64,000 nucleotides of DNA from Actinomycetes bacterium (lineage in GTDB: Bacteria; Actinomycetota; Actinomycetes; Actinomycetales; Dermatophilaceae): contig JAKOPT010000027.1 of NCBI GenBank assembly GCA_029778715.1, positions 20,223 to 84,222 on the forward strand, written 5' to 3'. Positions within the stretch are counted from its first letter, which is position 1. Each line of letters opens with the position of its first letter. Positions 11,855-22,642 of this stretch are shown here, in pieces. The translations under genes were made by a program, and so were the position numbers. The notes beneath the pieces are model-generated. The model did no database searches and was not told the origin of the DNA. It worked only from the letters and a program-made list of their open reading frames with translations.

Positions 11855-12156
11855 TGCGAGCGATCCACCTTGCCCGGCTGGACAAGGTGCGGCCTGTGCT
11901 GGTGCTGACTCGCGAACCTGTTCGTGCCACTAGGGGCCGAGTCACCGTCGCACCCCTCACGTCTCACCGAAGGGGGCTGGTGTCCGAGGTGCCCCTCGGG
12001 GTGGCCAATGGGCTCGACGGCGACTCCGTTGCCAATATCGATGACACCGTGACCATCGACGTCGACGATCTTGGTCCGTGGATTGGCTCATTGCAGGAAC
12101 ATCAAGAGCCAATGCTCGCCGCGGCGGTCTTCGCAGCCTTCGACCTGCGCTGGTGA
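11854..12156 (+). CDS. MazF/PemK-family toxin
   Basis: MRAIHLARLDKVRPVLVLTREPVRATRGRVTVAPLTSHRRGLVSEVPLG.ANGLDGDSVANIDDTVTI. Confidence 0.9.
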   Translation: MRAIHLARLDKVRPVLVLTREPVRATRGRVTVAPLTSHRRGLVSEVPLGVANGLDGDSVANIDDTVTIDVDDLGPWIGSLQEHQEPMLAAAVFAAFDLRW

Positions 12157-12162
12157 CGGCCG

Positions 12163-12318
12163 CTACCCGGCGAGGTTGCCCGCGCTCGCGAGGTGCTGGA
12201 GGGGGTCGACCTCGACGCCCTCGTTGACATGCCTGGAGGGTCCATGGAACTGCGGGACTTCGTGGTGCGCATGATCGAGGAATACGCCCGGCACAGCGGG
12301 CACGCCGACTACTCCGGG
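12163..12318 (+). pseudogene. C-terminal remnant of a DinB/DUF664-family protein
   Basis: AREVLEGVDLDALVDMPGGSMELRDFVVRMIEEYARHSGHADYSGRIDG resembles the DUF664 C-terminal MIEEYARHxGHADxxRxxIDG; no N-terminus. Confidence 0.55.
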
Positions 12319-12611
12319 CGCATCGATGGCTGGACTGGCCAGCAGCCTCCGATTCGCCACACAGCAGACCGTCGCGAGACTGTCAGGCGGCCTGCGCATC
12401 CAGCGCGAGCGGTCCGCCACATCGGACGCTGTCCTACATGTTGCAGTGACAGCCATCCGTGTCGGACAATGGTTCCGTCGGGAGCGCTGCCAGCGCGGCG
12501 TGCTCGGCCGGGTGGGACTGCCAACGCGGTGCCCACATCGTCGGCCCGACACGGATTCTGATGGGGCGCATCGCAAGATGTGCCCCATCGGCCTATCAGG
12601 GGGGTGTGCGC

Positions 12612-13427
12612 ATGTATCTTCTGTTTGTCGATGAGTCTGGCACTCATGGTGACGAGTCCCATGCCTTTGTGCTGGGAGGGCTGGCGATCCACGAGGACGA
12701 CGCAACTCGACTTCAGCGGGACCTTGACAACGTCGTTATCAAGCACTTGGAACGGGTCCCTGTCAATCTCGAAGAGTATGAAATCCACGCGGGTGAACTG
12801 AGAAACGCACGTAAGCCCAAAGGGGCCAGCGCAGGACGGATCAGCGTCTGGGCGGCGATCCCCCGCGCGGAAAGATTGCGGCTGCTAGAAGCCGCCTATG
12901 ACCTTGTGTGCGAATTTCAGCCGACGGATTCGCGGCTCCCCGTCTGGTCGTTCGGAGTGGTGCTGGACTCGCACTTCCGCAGGGGCGATGCTCTGATCAA
13001 GCGAGAGCAGTTCGCCTACGAAGTCCTCTTGAACAAATTCGATGTCATGCTCAAGCGGCAACGTGACGAGCAAGGGGTGCGCAACCGCGGGCTCGTCATA
13101 CATGATCGACGAGTCGTGGCTGAGCGTGATATTCAGTCGTGGGTGACTCAATGGCGTGCGGCGGCTGGCGACGTCGGACAACTTCGGAACATGGCCGACG
13201 TTCCGCTCTTCACGGACTCACGAGCCACCAGATTGCTCCAGGCGGCGGACTTGGTGGCATACGCCCTCTACCGACGGTATGCAGTGCCGGGCGATCCTCA
13301 GTATCTCAACCGGATCTGGCCCCGGTTCCACCGAGACGCGGCGGGGCAACTTCATGGGCTTGTTCATTACACCCCCGAGTTTGGGCGAGGCGCATGTGAC
13401 TGTGAGTCGTGCCTCTCGCGGGTATAG
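12612..13427 (+). CDS. DUF3800 domain-containing protein (RNase H-like fold family)
   Basis: MYLLFVDESGTHGDESHAFVLGGLAI ... DSRATRLLQAADLVAYALYRRY. Confidence 0.85.
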   Translation: MYLLFVDESGTHGDESHAFVLGGLAIHEDDATRLQRDLDNVVIKHLERVPVNLEEYEIHAGELRNARKPKGASAGRISVWAAIPRAERLRLLEAAYDLVCEFQPTDSRLPVWSFGVVLDSHFRRGDALIKREQFAYEVLLNKFDVMLKRQRDEQGVRNRGLVIHDRRVVAERDIQSWVTQWRAAAGDVGQLRNMADVPLFTDSRATRLLQAADLVAYALYRRYAVPGDPQYLNRIWPRFHRDAAGQLHGLVHYTPEFGRGACDCESCLSRV

Positions 13428-13513
13428 CTGGAACCGTCCTATTCGTCCACTACCGCCCAGCCCGCACATATGGTTATTGGTGGCGCTGGTGCCCCGTTTG
13501 AGGAGTAGGGCGG

Positions 13514-14074
13514 TCAACCAGACGCCCTCGGCCGCACGGCCGCGAAGAGGCACATGTCCACTCGCTGGCCGCCGATCGCTTGGTGGCTCCGCAGCAGTCC
13601 CTCTCGGCTGAAGCCCGCGCGCTCCGCGGCTTTGATAGAGGCGGCGTTCCAGGGCTCGATGTACAACTCGACGCGCTCGACCTCAGCGACAGTCCAGGCG
13701 AAGGTGGTCAACGCGGTCAGGGACCGGGCAGCAAACCCGTGTCCTCGCGCCGCTGGCGCCACGTAATACCCGGCAGTGGCCCGGCCCTCGTCGATGGAAC
13801 GCAGCCACAGCCCCGCCTGACCGATCGCCTCGTCGGTGGCTTCGACGGCGGCGCAGAAGGAGTATCCCGCTCCGGTGACGAGCCGATCCCGCTGCCGTTC
13901 GATGTACGCCAGCGCCTCCTCGGGAGTCGCGTTCGCGGGCAGCGAACCGGTCGCGGGGACATAGGGGTCCGTGGAGAGGTCGAGCAGCATGGGCACGTCG
14001 GTGTCCCGGAACGCGCGCAACCTGACCCCGTCGAAGGTGGGGCACTCGTCCGGCAGTTCCAGGGGAAGGTCCAT
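13514..14074 (-). CDS. GNAT-family N-acetyltransferase (RimJ/RimL-like)
   Basis: GVRLRAFRDTDVPMLLDLS, AGYYVAPAARGHGFAARSLTALTTFAW, VELYIEPWNAASIKAAERAGF. Confidence 0.9.
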   Translation of the reverse strand: MDLPLELPDECPTFDGVRLRAFRDTDVPMLLDLSTDPYVPATGSLPANATPEEALAYIERQRDRLVTGAGYSFCAAVEATDEAIGQAGLWLRSIDEGRATAGYYVAPAARGHGFAARSLTALTTFAWTVAEVERVELYIEPWNAASIKAAERAGFSREGLLRSHQAIGGQRVDMCLFAAVRPRASG

Positions 14075-14207
14075 GCCGCATTATGCGCCGCATCGACAGG
14101 GGCGCCCGCCGAGTCGACCAGGCCCTGCGGGCGGGCCGGATTAGACTGACGGGTGGCGCCCGGCATACCGGGGCGCGCCCCATCCGCCCCGTCTCCGGGA
14201 GTCCCGC

Positions 14208-17200
14208 ATGACCGCGCCGCACGCCCACGTGCTCACGACGTTCGAGGGCGGGGCCGCCCTCTCCGACTTCCGCACCGCGGCCCTCCTCACCCGTCTCCAG
14301 GCGGCGGTGCCGGGCGTCGTCGCGGTGAGTGCGCGGCATACCCATTGGGTCGCAACCAACGCCCCGCTCGGCGACGCCGACCACGCCACCCTCGCCCGCT
14401 TGCTCACCTACGGCGACCCGTATGCCGCCCCCGCGGCCGAGGTGGCCGCCCTCCCCGCCGCGACCGTCGTCGTTGCCCCCCGTCTCGGCACGATCTCGCC
14501 GTGGTCGAGCAAGGCCACCGACATCGCGCACAACGCGGGCCTGGCGATCCAGCGGGTCGAGCGCGTCACCCACGTCACCCTCCACGGTGCCACCCTCACC
14601 GACGAGCAGTGGCAGGCGTGCGCGGCAGTCCTGCACGACCCGATGACCGAGTCGGCCCTGCGTCACCCCGAAGACGCCGCGCACCTCTTCGACGAGCGCG
14701 ACCCCGAACCCCTCGAGCACGTCGATGTCCTCGGCGCCGGCCGCGCCGCCCTCGAGACCGCCAACGCCTCCTACGGGCTGGCCCTATCCGACGACGAGAT
14801 CGACTACCTCGTCGACGCCTTCACGACCATCGGCCGCAACCCGACCGATGTCGAACTCATGATGTTCGCCCAGGCCAACAGCGAGCACTGCCGGCACAAG
14901 ATCTTCAACGCCGAGTTCGTTGTCGACGGCCAACCCCAACCTCACAGCCTCTTCGGGATGATCCGCCACACCGAGGCCGTCGCCGGCGCGGGCACCGTCG
15001 TCGCCTACAAGGACAACGCCTCGATCATGGTCGGCGGCGAACGCACCCGCTGGCTGCCGACGAACCCCGACGCGCCGAGTCCGTATGCCGCCCGCCCCGG
15101 CGAGGTCCACGTGCTCATGAAGGTCGAGACCCATAACCATCCGACGGCGATCAGCCCCTTCCCGGGCGCGGCGACCGGCGCCGGGGGCGAGATCCGCGAC
15201 GAGGGCGCGACCGGGCGCGGCAGCGCCCCCAAGGCCGGTCTGACCGGGTTCGCGGTCTCCAACCTCCACCTGCCCGGTGCGGTCGAGCCTTGGGAGAGCG
15301 GCGATTTCGAGGCGCCGGGCCATCTCGCGAGCCCGCTCGACATCATGATCGACGGTCCCCTGGGCGCAGCGGCCTTCAACAACGAGTTCGGCCGCCCGGC
15401 CCTCGGCGGCTTCTTCCGCGTCTACGAGCAGACCGTCGACGGTGTCCACCGCGGCTACCACAAGCCGATCATGAGCGCCGGCGGTCTCGGCACGATCGAC
15501 GCCGACCTCACCGAGAAGATCACGTTCCCGCCCGGCACCTTGCTCATCCAACTCGGCGGCCCCGGCATGCGGATCGGCATGGGCGGCGGAGCGGCCTCCT
15601 CACTGGCCGCCGGCGCCAACACCGCGGACCTCGACTTCGACTCGGTCCAGCGCGGCAACCCGGAGATCGAGCGCCGCGCCCAAGAGGTCATCAACCACTG
15701 CTGGAGCCTGGGCGCCGACAACCCGATCCTCGCCATCCACGACGTCGGCGCCGGCGGCCTGTCCAACGCCTTCCCCGAGCTCGTCGACGGTGCCGGTCTC
15801 GGCGCCCGCTTCGACCTGCGCGCCGTCCCGCTCGAGGAAAGTGGCCTGGCGCCCAAGGAAATCTGGTGCAACGAAAGCCAGGAGCGGTACGTGCTGGCGA
15901 TCGCGCCGGAGTCGCTGCCGCGATTTGCCGCGCTGGCCGGCCGGGAGCGATGCCCGTATGCCGTGGTCGGCGTCGCGCGCGCCGACGGCCGCCTCGTCGT
16001 GGCCGAGGCCGACCCCGACACCTCGGGCGCGGAGGTCACGGCGGGCACTGAGGGCATGGAGGGCGGCGTGGCCGCCGAGGGCGGCGCCCCCATCGACATG
16101 CCGATGGAGGTGCTCCTCGGCAAGCCGCCGAAGATGCGCCGCGACGTCACCTCGGTCTCCCGGACGGGCGACGCCTTCGACGCGGCCACCCTCGCCGCGC
16201 GCGGGCCCGACGGGCTCAAGGACACGGCATACGCGATCCTGCGCCACCCCAGCGTCGCCTCGAAACGGTTCCTCATCACCATCGGCGACCGCACCGTCGG
16301 CGGCCTCACCCACCGCGACCAGATGGTCGGGCCCTGGCAGGTGCCGGTCGCCGATGTCGCTGTCACGCTCGCCGACTTCCACGGGTTCGCGGGCGAGGCG
16401 ATGGCCTCCGGGGAGCGGATGCCGCTGGCCGCCGTCGACGCGCCGGCCTCGGGCCGGATGGCGGTCGGGGAGGCGCTCACCAACCTGCTGGCAGCGCCGC
16501 TGCCGGCCCTGACGAGCGTCAAACTCTCGTGCAACTGGATGGCCGCGGCCGGCGAACCCGGGGAGGACGCCGCTCTCTACGCCACCGTGCAGGCGGTCGC
16601 GCTCGACGTCTGCCCGGCGCTCGGGATCTCGATCCCGGTGGGCAAGGACTCGCTGTCGATGCGCACCACCTGGACCGACGAGGCGGGTGCCCGTCGCACG
16701 GTCGTGTCGCCGGTCTCGCTGGTGGTGACGGCCTTCGCCTCCCTGTCCGACGTGCGCGGCACGTGGACCCCTGCATTGCAGGGCAATTCCATCCTCGTGC
16801 TGATCGACCTCGGCGGTGGACGGGACCGGCTCGGGGGCTCGATCGCCGCGCAGGTCTCCGGCGCCTTCGGGGGTGCGGTCCCCGATCTCGACGACCCGGC
16901 TGGGCTCACCCGCCTGGCCGCAGCGCTCGCCGAGTTGCGCGCGAACGGCCTGGTCACGGCATACCACGACCGCTCCGACGGCGGGTTGTGGGCGGCGGCC
17001 TGCGAGATGGCGTTCGCGGGCGGGTTGGGTCTCGACCTCGACGTCCCCACCGTCGGCCGGCTCGTCAGCGAGGAACTCGGTGTGCTCCTGGAGATTCCCG
17101 CCGACCGCATCCACGAAGCCCGCGGGGTGCTCCAAGCCCACGACCTGCTCCCGCACGCCTGGCGGATCGGCGTCCCCAACCGCGAGCGCCGGATGCGGGT

Positions 17201-18179
17201 GCGCATCGGCGACGAGCTCGTCCTCGACGAGTCGGTGCGCGATCTGGCCCAGGCCTGGGACGAGGTCGCCTGGCGGATCGCCCGGCTGCGCGACAACCCC
17301 GCCTGTGCCGACGAGGAACACGAGGCCGTCGGGGCCTACGAGGGTGCCGGTCTCACCGTCGAGGTCCCTTTCGACCCGCGCGAGGACATCGCCGCGCCCT
17401 ACCTCTCGCTTGGGGCGCGGCCCAAGGTCGCCATCCTGCGCGAGCAGGGCGTCAACTCGCACGTCGAGACCGCGTATGCCGTCGACCGCGCCGGTTTCGA
17501 GGCCTGGGACGTCCACATGACCGACCTGCAGGCGGGGCGGTTCGACCTGCGCGATGCCGTGGGCTTGGTGGCCTGCGGCGGGTTCTCCTACGGCGACACC
17601 CTCGGCGCGGGGGAGGGCTGGGCCCGTTCGATCCTCTTCCACGACGACCTCACCGACGCGTTCCATGAGTTCTTCCACCGGCCCGACACGTTCGGGTTGG
17701 GCATCTGCAACGGGTGCCAGATGTTCGCCGCTCTGGCCGACCACATCCCCGGGGCGCAGGCGTGGCCGCGCTTCACGCGCAACCGTTCCGAGCAGTATGA
17801 AGCGCGGCTTTCCCAGGTCGAGATCCTCGACTCGCCGTCGCTCTTCTTCGCCGGGATGGCCGGGGCGCGGGTGCCGATCGCCGTCGCCCACGGCGAGGGT
17901 TTCGCCAACTTCGCCGCCCGCGGCGATGCGGGCGCGGTCGTGCGCGCGGCCAGGTTCGTCGACGCCGCGGGGGCGCCGGCCACGGCATACCCGTTGAACC
18001 CCAACGGTTCACCGGACGGTTTGACGGCGGTGACCACCCCGGATGGCCGGTTCACGGCGATGATGCCGCACCCGGAGCGGGTCTCGCGCAACGTCCAGAT
18101 GTCGTGGACGAGCGGGCCGGTCGGCGACGAGAGCCCGTGGCTGCGGATGTTCCGCAACGCCCGCGTCTGGGTCGGCTAG
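14208..18179 (+). CDS. purL: phosphoribosylformylglycinamidine synthase, long single-chain form with C-terminal glutaminase
   Basis: 1323 aa; [44 protein letters not shown]-terminal [20 protein letters not shown] and GICNGCQM. Confidence 0.96.
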   Translation: MTAPHAHVLTTFEGGAALSDFRTAALLTRLQAAVPGVVAVSARHTHWVATNAPLGDADHATLARLLTYGDPYAAPAAEVAALPAATVVVAPRLGTISPWSSKATDIAHNAGLAIQRVERVTHVTLHGATLTDEQWQACAAVLHDPMTESALRHPEDAAHLFDERDPEPLEHVDVLGAGRAALETANASYGLALSDDEIDYLVDAFTTIGRNPTDVELMMFAQANSEHCRHKIFNAEFVVDGQPQPHSLFGMIRHTEAVAGAGTVVAYKDNASIMVGGERTRWLPTNPDAPSPYAARPGEVHVLMKVETHNHPTAISPFPGAATGAGGEIRDEGATGRGSAPKAGLTGFAVSNLHLPGAVEPWESGDFEAPGHLASPLDIMIDGPLGAAAFNNEFGRPALGGFFRVYEQTVDGVHRGYHKPIMSAGGLGTIDADLTEKITFPPGTLLIQLGGPGMRIGMGGGAASSLAAGANTADLDFDSVQRGNPEIERRAQEVINHCWSLGADNPILAIHDVGAGGLSNAFPELVDGAGLGARFDLRAVPLEESGLAPKEIWCNESQERYVLAIAPESLPRFAALAGRERCPYAVVGVARADGRLVVAEADPDTSGAEVTAGTEGMEGGVAAEGGAPIDMPMEVLLGKPPKMRRDVTSVSRTGDAFDAATLAARGPDGLKDTAYAILRHPSVASKRFLITIGDRTVGGLTHRDQMVGPWQVPVADVAVTLADFHGFAGEAMASGERMPLAAVDAPASGRMAVGEALTNLLAAPLPALTSVKLSCNWMAAAGEPGEDAALYATVQAVALDVCPALGISIPVGKDSLSMRTTWTDEAGARRTVVSPVSLVVTAFASLSDVRGTWTPALQGNSILVLIDLGGGRDRLGGSIAAQVSGAFGGAVPDLDDPAGLTRLAAALAELRANGLVTAYHDRSDGGLWAAACEMAFAGGLGLDLDVPTVGRLVSEELGVLLEIPADRIHEARGVLQAHDLLPHAWRIGVPNRERRMRVRIGDELVLDESVRDLAQAWDEVAWRIARLRDNPACADEEHEAVGAYEGAGLTVEVPFDPREDIAAPYLSLGARPKVAILREQGVNSHVETAYAVDRAGFEAWDVHMTDLQAGRFDLRDAVGLVACGGFSYGDTLGAGEGWARSILFHDDLTDAFHEFFHRPDTFGLGICNGCQMFAALADHIPGAQAWPRFTRNRSEQYEARLSQVEILDSPSLFFAGMAGARVPIAVAHGEGFANFAARGDAGAVVRAARFVDAAGAPATAYPLNPNGSPDGLTAVTTPDGRFTAMMPHPERVSRNVQMSWTSGPVGDESPWLRMFRNARVWVG

Positions 18180-18187
18180 CCCAGCCC

Positions 18188-18251
18188 GTGTACACAATCG
18201 ACCAATTGGTGGGTTGTGTACACACAACCCACCAATTGGTCGATTGTGCAC
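18188..18251. repeat. palindrome family A, inverted double copy
   Basis: GTGTACACAATCGACCAATTGGTGGGTTGTGTACACACAACCCACCAATTGGTCGATTGTGCAC between convergent genes. Confidence 0.9.
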
Positions 18252-18275
18252 GCGGGGGAGTCAGTTCAACCCAAC

Positions 18276-19088
18276 TCAGCGCAGCCGCCAGCGGCCGGGG
18301 TCGGGTGGCGCCGGTGAGGGTTGTGCGCTCGCCTCGGTGAAGGGCGGTCCGTATGCCGCGGGCCGGCCGCGCCGGACCCCCGCCGGGAGTATGCCGCGGG
18401 CCACGGCCCGGGCCAGGTCGTCGTGGTCGAACACTCCCGCGCGGCGGGCGACGAGCACGAGGTTGCCGAAGCGGCGGCCCTTGAGCACATCGTGCGTGCC
18501 GACGAGGTCGATGTCGGTGAGGCCAGCGGCGGCGACCCCGCCGAGGACCCGAGCGGTCCACCGCCGGGACGGTTCGTCGGCAAGGTTGGCCAGGAGCAGC
18601 CCATCGGGGCGAAGCACCCGGGTCACCTGGGCCCACCACGACGACGTGGTGAGCGTGGCCGGGACCTGGCCCGCGGCATACGCATCGACGACGACAACCG
18701 AGGCCGACCCGTCCGCCAACGCGCCGATCCCACGGGCGCCGTCGACGGCGCGGACCCGGATGCGATGGCCGCGGGGCAGGGGGAGGCCGCGGCGGACCAG
18801 GTCGGTGAGGTGAGCGTCGGGTTCGAGGACGATCTGCGGCGTTCCGGGCCAGCGGTGTTGGACCCAGCGCGGCAGCGTCAGGCCCCCGCCGCCGACATGG
18901 GTGAGGGTGCGCGGCACGGCGACCTCGGCGGCATACGCCTCAAGAGCAGTGGCCATGAGTGCGACGTATTCGAACCCCAAATCCGAAGGATCGGCGAGGT
19001 TGACGTGCGACTGCGGCTGGCCGTCCAACCAGACGATGGCGGCGCCGTGGCCGTCCGGGACGATCACGGCTGGGCGCTCGTCAGTCAC
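18276..19088 (-). CDS. spermidine synthase-like / SAM-dependent methyltransferase-fold protein
   Basis: LTHVGGGGLTLPRWVQHRWPGTPQIVLEPDAHLTDLVRR, VVVVDAYAAGQVPATLTT; GTG start at 19088. Confidence 0.7.
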   Translation of the reverse strand: MTDERPAVIVPDGHGAAIVWLDGQPQSHVNLADPSDLGFEYVALMATALEAYAAEVAVPRTLTHVGGGGLTLPRWVQHRWPGTPQIVLEPDAHLTDLVRRGLPLPRGHRIRVRAVDGARGIGALADGSASVVVVDAYAAGQVPATLTTSSWWAQVTRVLRPDGLLLANLADEPSRRWTARVLGGVAAAGLTDIDLVGTHDVLKGRRFGNLVLVARRAGVFDHDDLARAVARGILPAGVRRGRPAAYGPPFTEASAQPSPAPPDPGRWRLR

Positions 19089-19246
19089 GACCCCAGCCTG
19101 GCACGGGCGATCTCCCCGGCTGAACCGGCCGCGGCCGACAGTCCCCATCCCAGCGACCAGCTGCAGTTGCGACGGTCCTCGCGCGCTGCTTACGCTCAAC
19201 GATGACGGGCCGCGCAGGGGTGGCCCTTGGCGCCTGAGGGGTGCAA

Positions 19247-19918
19247 ATGACAACAACTCGTATCAACCGACGTCAGGTCGCGGGCGGAGCCGCCTGGGCG
19301 CTCCCCGTTCTGGCCGTCGCCGCAGCAGCCCCCGCGCTGGCCGCGTCCGCGACCGGTATCCAGGGGAACAATTTCGTCGACTATGGCGTCACCTCCGCCT
19401 GCGGGCAGAACGCCTACGCCCCGCCACCCCAGGTCGTCGTGTCGAGCACCTCGAATGGGAACTGCGGCTTCCTGCCACGCCCGGTGACGACATCGACCTG
19501 GGGCTACATCTCCAACGTCGTCGTCACCGTGTGGTTCTCCAGCAGCGGGCTCACCTTCACCAATTCGAGCGCCTCCGACGCCGCCGGAGGAACCTGGTCC
19601 AACCTCGTGCGCGACACCACGGTGAGCAACATGACGTCTGCAAACGGCATCGTCTACTACGCCTACCGGACCACCTACCTGGGCAGCGCGACGACGCCGA
19701 CGATGTGCTGCGGCCCCTACTTCCTCGACCCCAACCAGCCGGGGTCGTGCGGCCCCACGTACTCGTTCAGCGCGACCAACGCCACCACCGTGACGTGGGG
19801 GGTGATGAAGACCGGGCCGAACAACAAGTGCTGGCTCAAGGGCAACTACTTCCAGATTTCGGCGACGATGAACGGCACGGTCGTGACCAACCCCGTTGTC
19901 ACCGTCGGCACCGTTTGA
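19247..19918 (+). CDS. secreted hypothetical protein with twin-arginine-like signal peptide
   Basis: MTTTRINRRQVAGGAAWALPVLAVAAAAPALAAS signal; mature part rich in Thr/Ser/Asn with six Cys. Confidence 0.75.
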   Translation: MTTTRINRRQVAGGAAWALPVLAVAAAAPALAASATGIQGNNFVDYGVTSACGQNAYAPPPQVVVSSTSNGNCGFLPRPVTTSTWGYISNVVVTVWFSSSGLTFTNSSASDAAGGTWSNLVRDTTVSNMTSANGIVYYAYRTTYLGSATTPTMCCGPYFLDPNQPGSCGPTYSFSATNATTVTWGVMKTGPNNKCWLKGNYFQISATMNGTVVTNPVVTVGTV

Positions 19919-19976
19919 TCGCGCGGTCGTCGTCGGCTGGCTGGGAGGTATGCCGGCCGGTCAGGTTGCTCGCGTG

Positions 19977-20022
19977 GCCGTCTCCGGCACCAGCACGCGA
20001 GCGCGCTGGTGCCGGAGACGGC
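19977..20022. terminator. 18-bp perfect stem hairpin between convergent genes
   Basis: GCCGTCTCCGGCACCAGC-acgcgagcgc-GCTGGTGCCGGAGACGGC. Confidence 0.75.
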
Positions 20023-20056
20023 GGCCAGTTCGCCGGATGGATCCCGGCGTTCGGCC

Positions 20057-22054
20057 TCAGCGGGCGAACACGACGGGGATCGTGATGCGCGTGCCCGAGG
20101 GTTGGGCGACCAAGGTCAGTGACGACGTCGAGGGCTTGATGCTCTTGGCCGTCACGTGCAAGGTCACCGCGGCTCGCCCGTCCTTGGTCGGGACGCCGGC
20201 CAACCGGACGGTCTCGATCGGGTAGGTCCCGACGACCTTGCCGTTCGCCATGACCTGGAGGGTGGTGTTCGCTGGGGCGCCCAGGCTGGTGAGGTCGACG
20301 CCCTGGACGGTCAGGTTGAGGGTGTCGACGCCCATCCGCACCGTGCTCGGCATCCCGAGGACCTCGACCCCGTTCTTGGCGAACGAGGGGGACACCGGGC
20401 TGTGGGACTTGATGTAGTTGATGAAGACGTCGGTGTCGATGAGCCCGGAATCCTTGAGGTTGGTGCCCTCGGCGAAGGCGGTGAAGTTGTCGCCGCCGGC
20501 CATCAAGAACGAGCCAGCGGTCACCCGATAGGTTGCGGCCAAGTCCATGGGGGCACCGTTGTAGGTGATCGACGTGATCCGATCCCCGGCGGCGCGGGTC
20601 GCGTCGTAGGTGTAGGTCACGTTCGAGGACAGCCCCAGTTTGAGGAAGGGCCGGGCCGCGCCCGCCGGCTGCCACTGCTGCTCGAGGGCCTTCTTGAACT
20701 GGGCCCCGGTGAGTTCGCGGGTTTGCATGGTGTTGGCGAACGGGTGGATGGCCGCCGCCTCGGCGTAGGTGATCTCACCGGGCTTCTCGCCCGCGGCGCT
20801 GTTGTTGAAGCGCAACTCGGAGCGCAGCCCGCCGGGGTTCATCACGCCGATGTCGGCACCGGGACGGCCGGGCACGTTCATCGCGTCCTTCCAGGCTTCT
20901 GCGCTCAGGTTGCCCAGCGCGGACTCGCGTTGACGGTCGTCACGGGTGGCGCCGGCATACACGCCGTTGACCGGCTTGGCGTCGGCGAACGCGGTGGTGA
21001 TGTCGGCCGTGATCGAACCGATGACCGTGCCACCGAGGATCTTGGCCTGCGCTTCGGCGGTTTGCACGATGCCCTTGACTGCGGCGAACTGGGGGTTGGA
21101 CTCGCAGGCCGGCGTGACGTCGGCCGGCTTGAGGTTGGTCGCGGTGTACTGCTTGACCTGCTTGGTCACCGGGTCGATGCCGAGTTGGACCCGGCCGAGG
21201 AGGGTGCCGTAGGACGCGGACTGGATGATCGGGCGGGTGCCCGGGGTCGTGGGTCCGTCGTAGAGGTAACTCTGATGGGTGTGGCCGGTGAAGATGGCGC
21301 CGACGAGCGGGGAGGTGTCGGCGACGATGTGGTTGAAGGCGGTGCTCGCGGCGGTTTCGGTGGCGAGCGGGCCGTTGCTCGGCGCGCCTTCGTGGTACTC
21401 GGCGACGATGACGTCGGCGGCGTCGCTCGCCTTGAGTTGGGTGGCGACCCGGTTGACGGCGGCGACCGGGTCCCCGAAGTCGAGTCCGCTTACCCCGGTG
21501 GGTGCGACCATCGAGGGGGTCTGCTGGGTGACGGCGCCGATGATGGCCACCCGCAGCCCGCTGACCGGCACGACGACGTACTCCTTGAGGACCGGGGTGG
21601 TCGTGCCGCGCTGGTAGACGTTGGCGCCGAGGTAGTCGAAACTGGCCCGCGGCAGGATTCGACCGCTGAGGTCGCCCCAGCCCCGGTCGAACTCGTGGTT
21701 GCCGACCGCCGAGGCCCGCAACCCCAAGGTGTTGAGGTAGGCGAGTGTCGGGTTGTCCTCCTGGCTGGAGGAGATGAAGGGCGTGGCACCGACGTTGTCG
21801 CCGGCCGATAAGAAGACGCTTTGGTCGGCGCCGAGGGCGGCCCGTTGGGTCACCACGGTGCAGGCGAGTTTGAGCCCGCCATCGGCGGTGGCGATCCGCC
21901 CGTGGAAGTCGTTGATGTTGAGCAGGTTGACGGTGGTCAAGCCGGCGCCGATGCCCGACACCGGGTCCGCCGCCTGGGCCGGGCCGGCGGTCAGCACACC
22001 GGTGGCCAGAGCTACGCCGGCGGCAACCGCACCGGCCAGCAGATGATGTTTCAT
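20057..22054 (-). CDS. secreted bifunctional metallophosphatase/5'-nucleotidase
   Basis: Signal peptide MKHHLLAGAVAAGVALATGVLTAGPAQA; NINDFHGR, VGNHEFDRGWGDL, GHTHQSYL. Confidence 0.92.
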   Translation of the reverse strand: MKHHLLAGAVAAGVALATGVLTAGPAQAADPVSGIGAGLTTVNLLNINDFHGRIATADGGLKLACTVVTQRAALGADQSVFLSAGDNVGATPFISSSQEDNPTLAYLNTLGLRASAVGNHEFDRGWGDLSGRILPRASFDYLGANVYQRGTTTPVLKEYVVVPVSGLRVAIIGAVTQQTPSMVAPTGVSGLDFGDPVAAVNRVATQLKASDAADVIVAEYHEGAPSNGPLATETAASTAFNHIVADTSPLVGAIFTGHTHQSYLYDGPTTPGTRPIIQSASYGTLLGRVQLGIDPVTKQVKQYTATNLKPADVTPACESNPQFAAVKGIVQTAEAQAKILGGTVIGSITADITTAFADAKPVNGVYAGATRDDRQRESALGNLSAEAWKDAMNVPGRPGADIGVMNPGGLRSELRFNNSAAGEKPGEITYAEAAAIHPFANTMQTRELTGAQFKKALEQQWQPAGAARPFLKLGLSSNVTYTYDATRAAGDRITSITYNGAPMDLAATYRVTAGSFLMAGGDNFTAFAEGTNLKDSGLIDTDVFINYIKSHSPVSPSFAKNGVEVLGMPSTVRMGVDTLNLTVQGVDLTSLGAPANTTLQVMANGKVVGTYPIETVRLAGVPTKDGRAAVTLHVTAKSIKPSTSSLTLVAQPSGTRITIPVVFAR

Positions 22055-22234
22055 GGATCCTCCGTGACATGGTGAGTGGGCACTCCTCCGCGGTTGCGCA
22101 GGAACCCGCATCTACTGTGCCGCAGGTCAAGGGTCCTCGGGGCGGCCGGCTCCGACGTCTCCGGCCAACGGAACCGGTGCTCGCCGCTGTCGCCTGGGGC
22201 GCGTTCCGTCCGCCTCCCTGGTTGAATCGACGGT

Positions 22235-22642
22235 ATGCCGCCCCGCCGCCGTACCAGCCCCGCCGACGGTCTCGCGGCGGTGCAGGACTGGCGGCGCGAT
22301 CCCGAGGGGGCGCCGCGGCATACGGTGGCGACGGCGGTCCGCTACACGCTCGAGGAACTGGCGGCCCGGGCCCCGGGGCGCAGCACCGAGGTGCGGGTGC
22401 CCCCTCACGGGGCCGTGCAGTGCCTCTCCGGGCTCACCCATCGCCGCGGCACCCCACCCAACGTCGTCGAAACCGACGCCGCGACCTGGCTCAGGCTCGC
22501 CACCGGCGCCCTGACCTGGGACGATGCCTGGGAATCCGGCACGCTGCGGGTGAGCGGCACCCGCGCCGACCTCACGGCATACCTGCCGCTGGTGACCGAC
22601 CCGGAAGGAAGCGCGCCATGCGCCACGGCATCGTCCTCCTGA
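22235..22642 (+). CDS. sterol carrier family protein
   Basis: AVRYTLEELAARAPGRSTEVRVPPHGAVQCLSG..HRRGTPPNVVETDAATWLRLATGALTWDDA. Confidence 0.8.
   Translation: MPPRRRTSPADGLAAVQDWRRDPEGAPRHTVATAVRYTLEELAARAPGRSTEVRVPPHGAVQCLSGLTHRRGTPPNVVETDAATWLRLATGALTWDDAWESGTLRVSGTRADLTAYLPLVTDPEGSAPCATASSS

Noticed and set aside
15600-17891. 763-aa reverse ORF within purL
   Set aside because: Antisense shadow; no domain signature.
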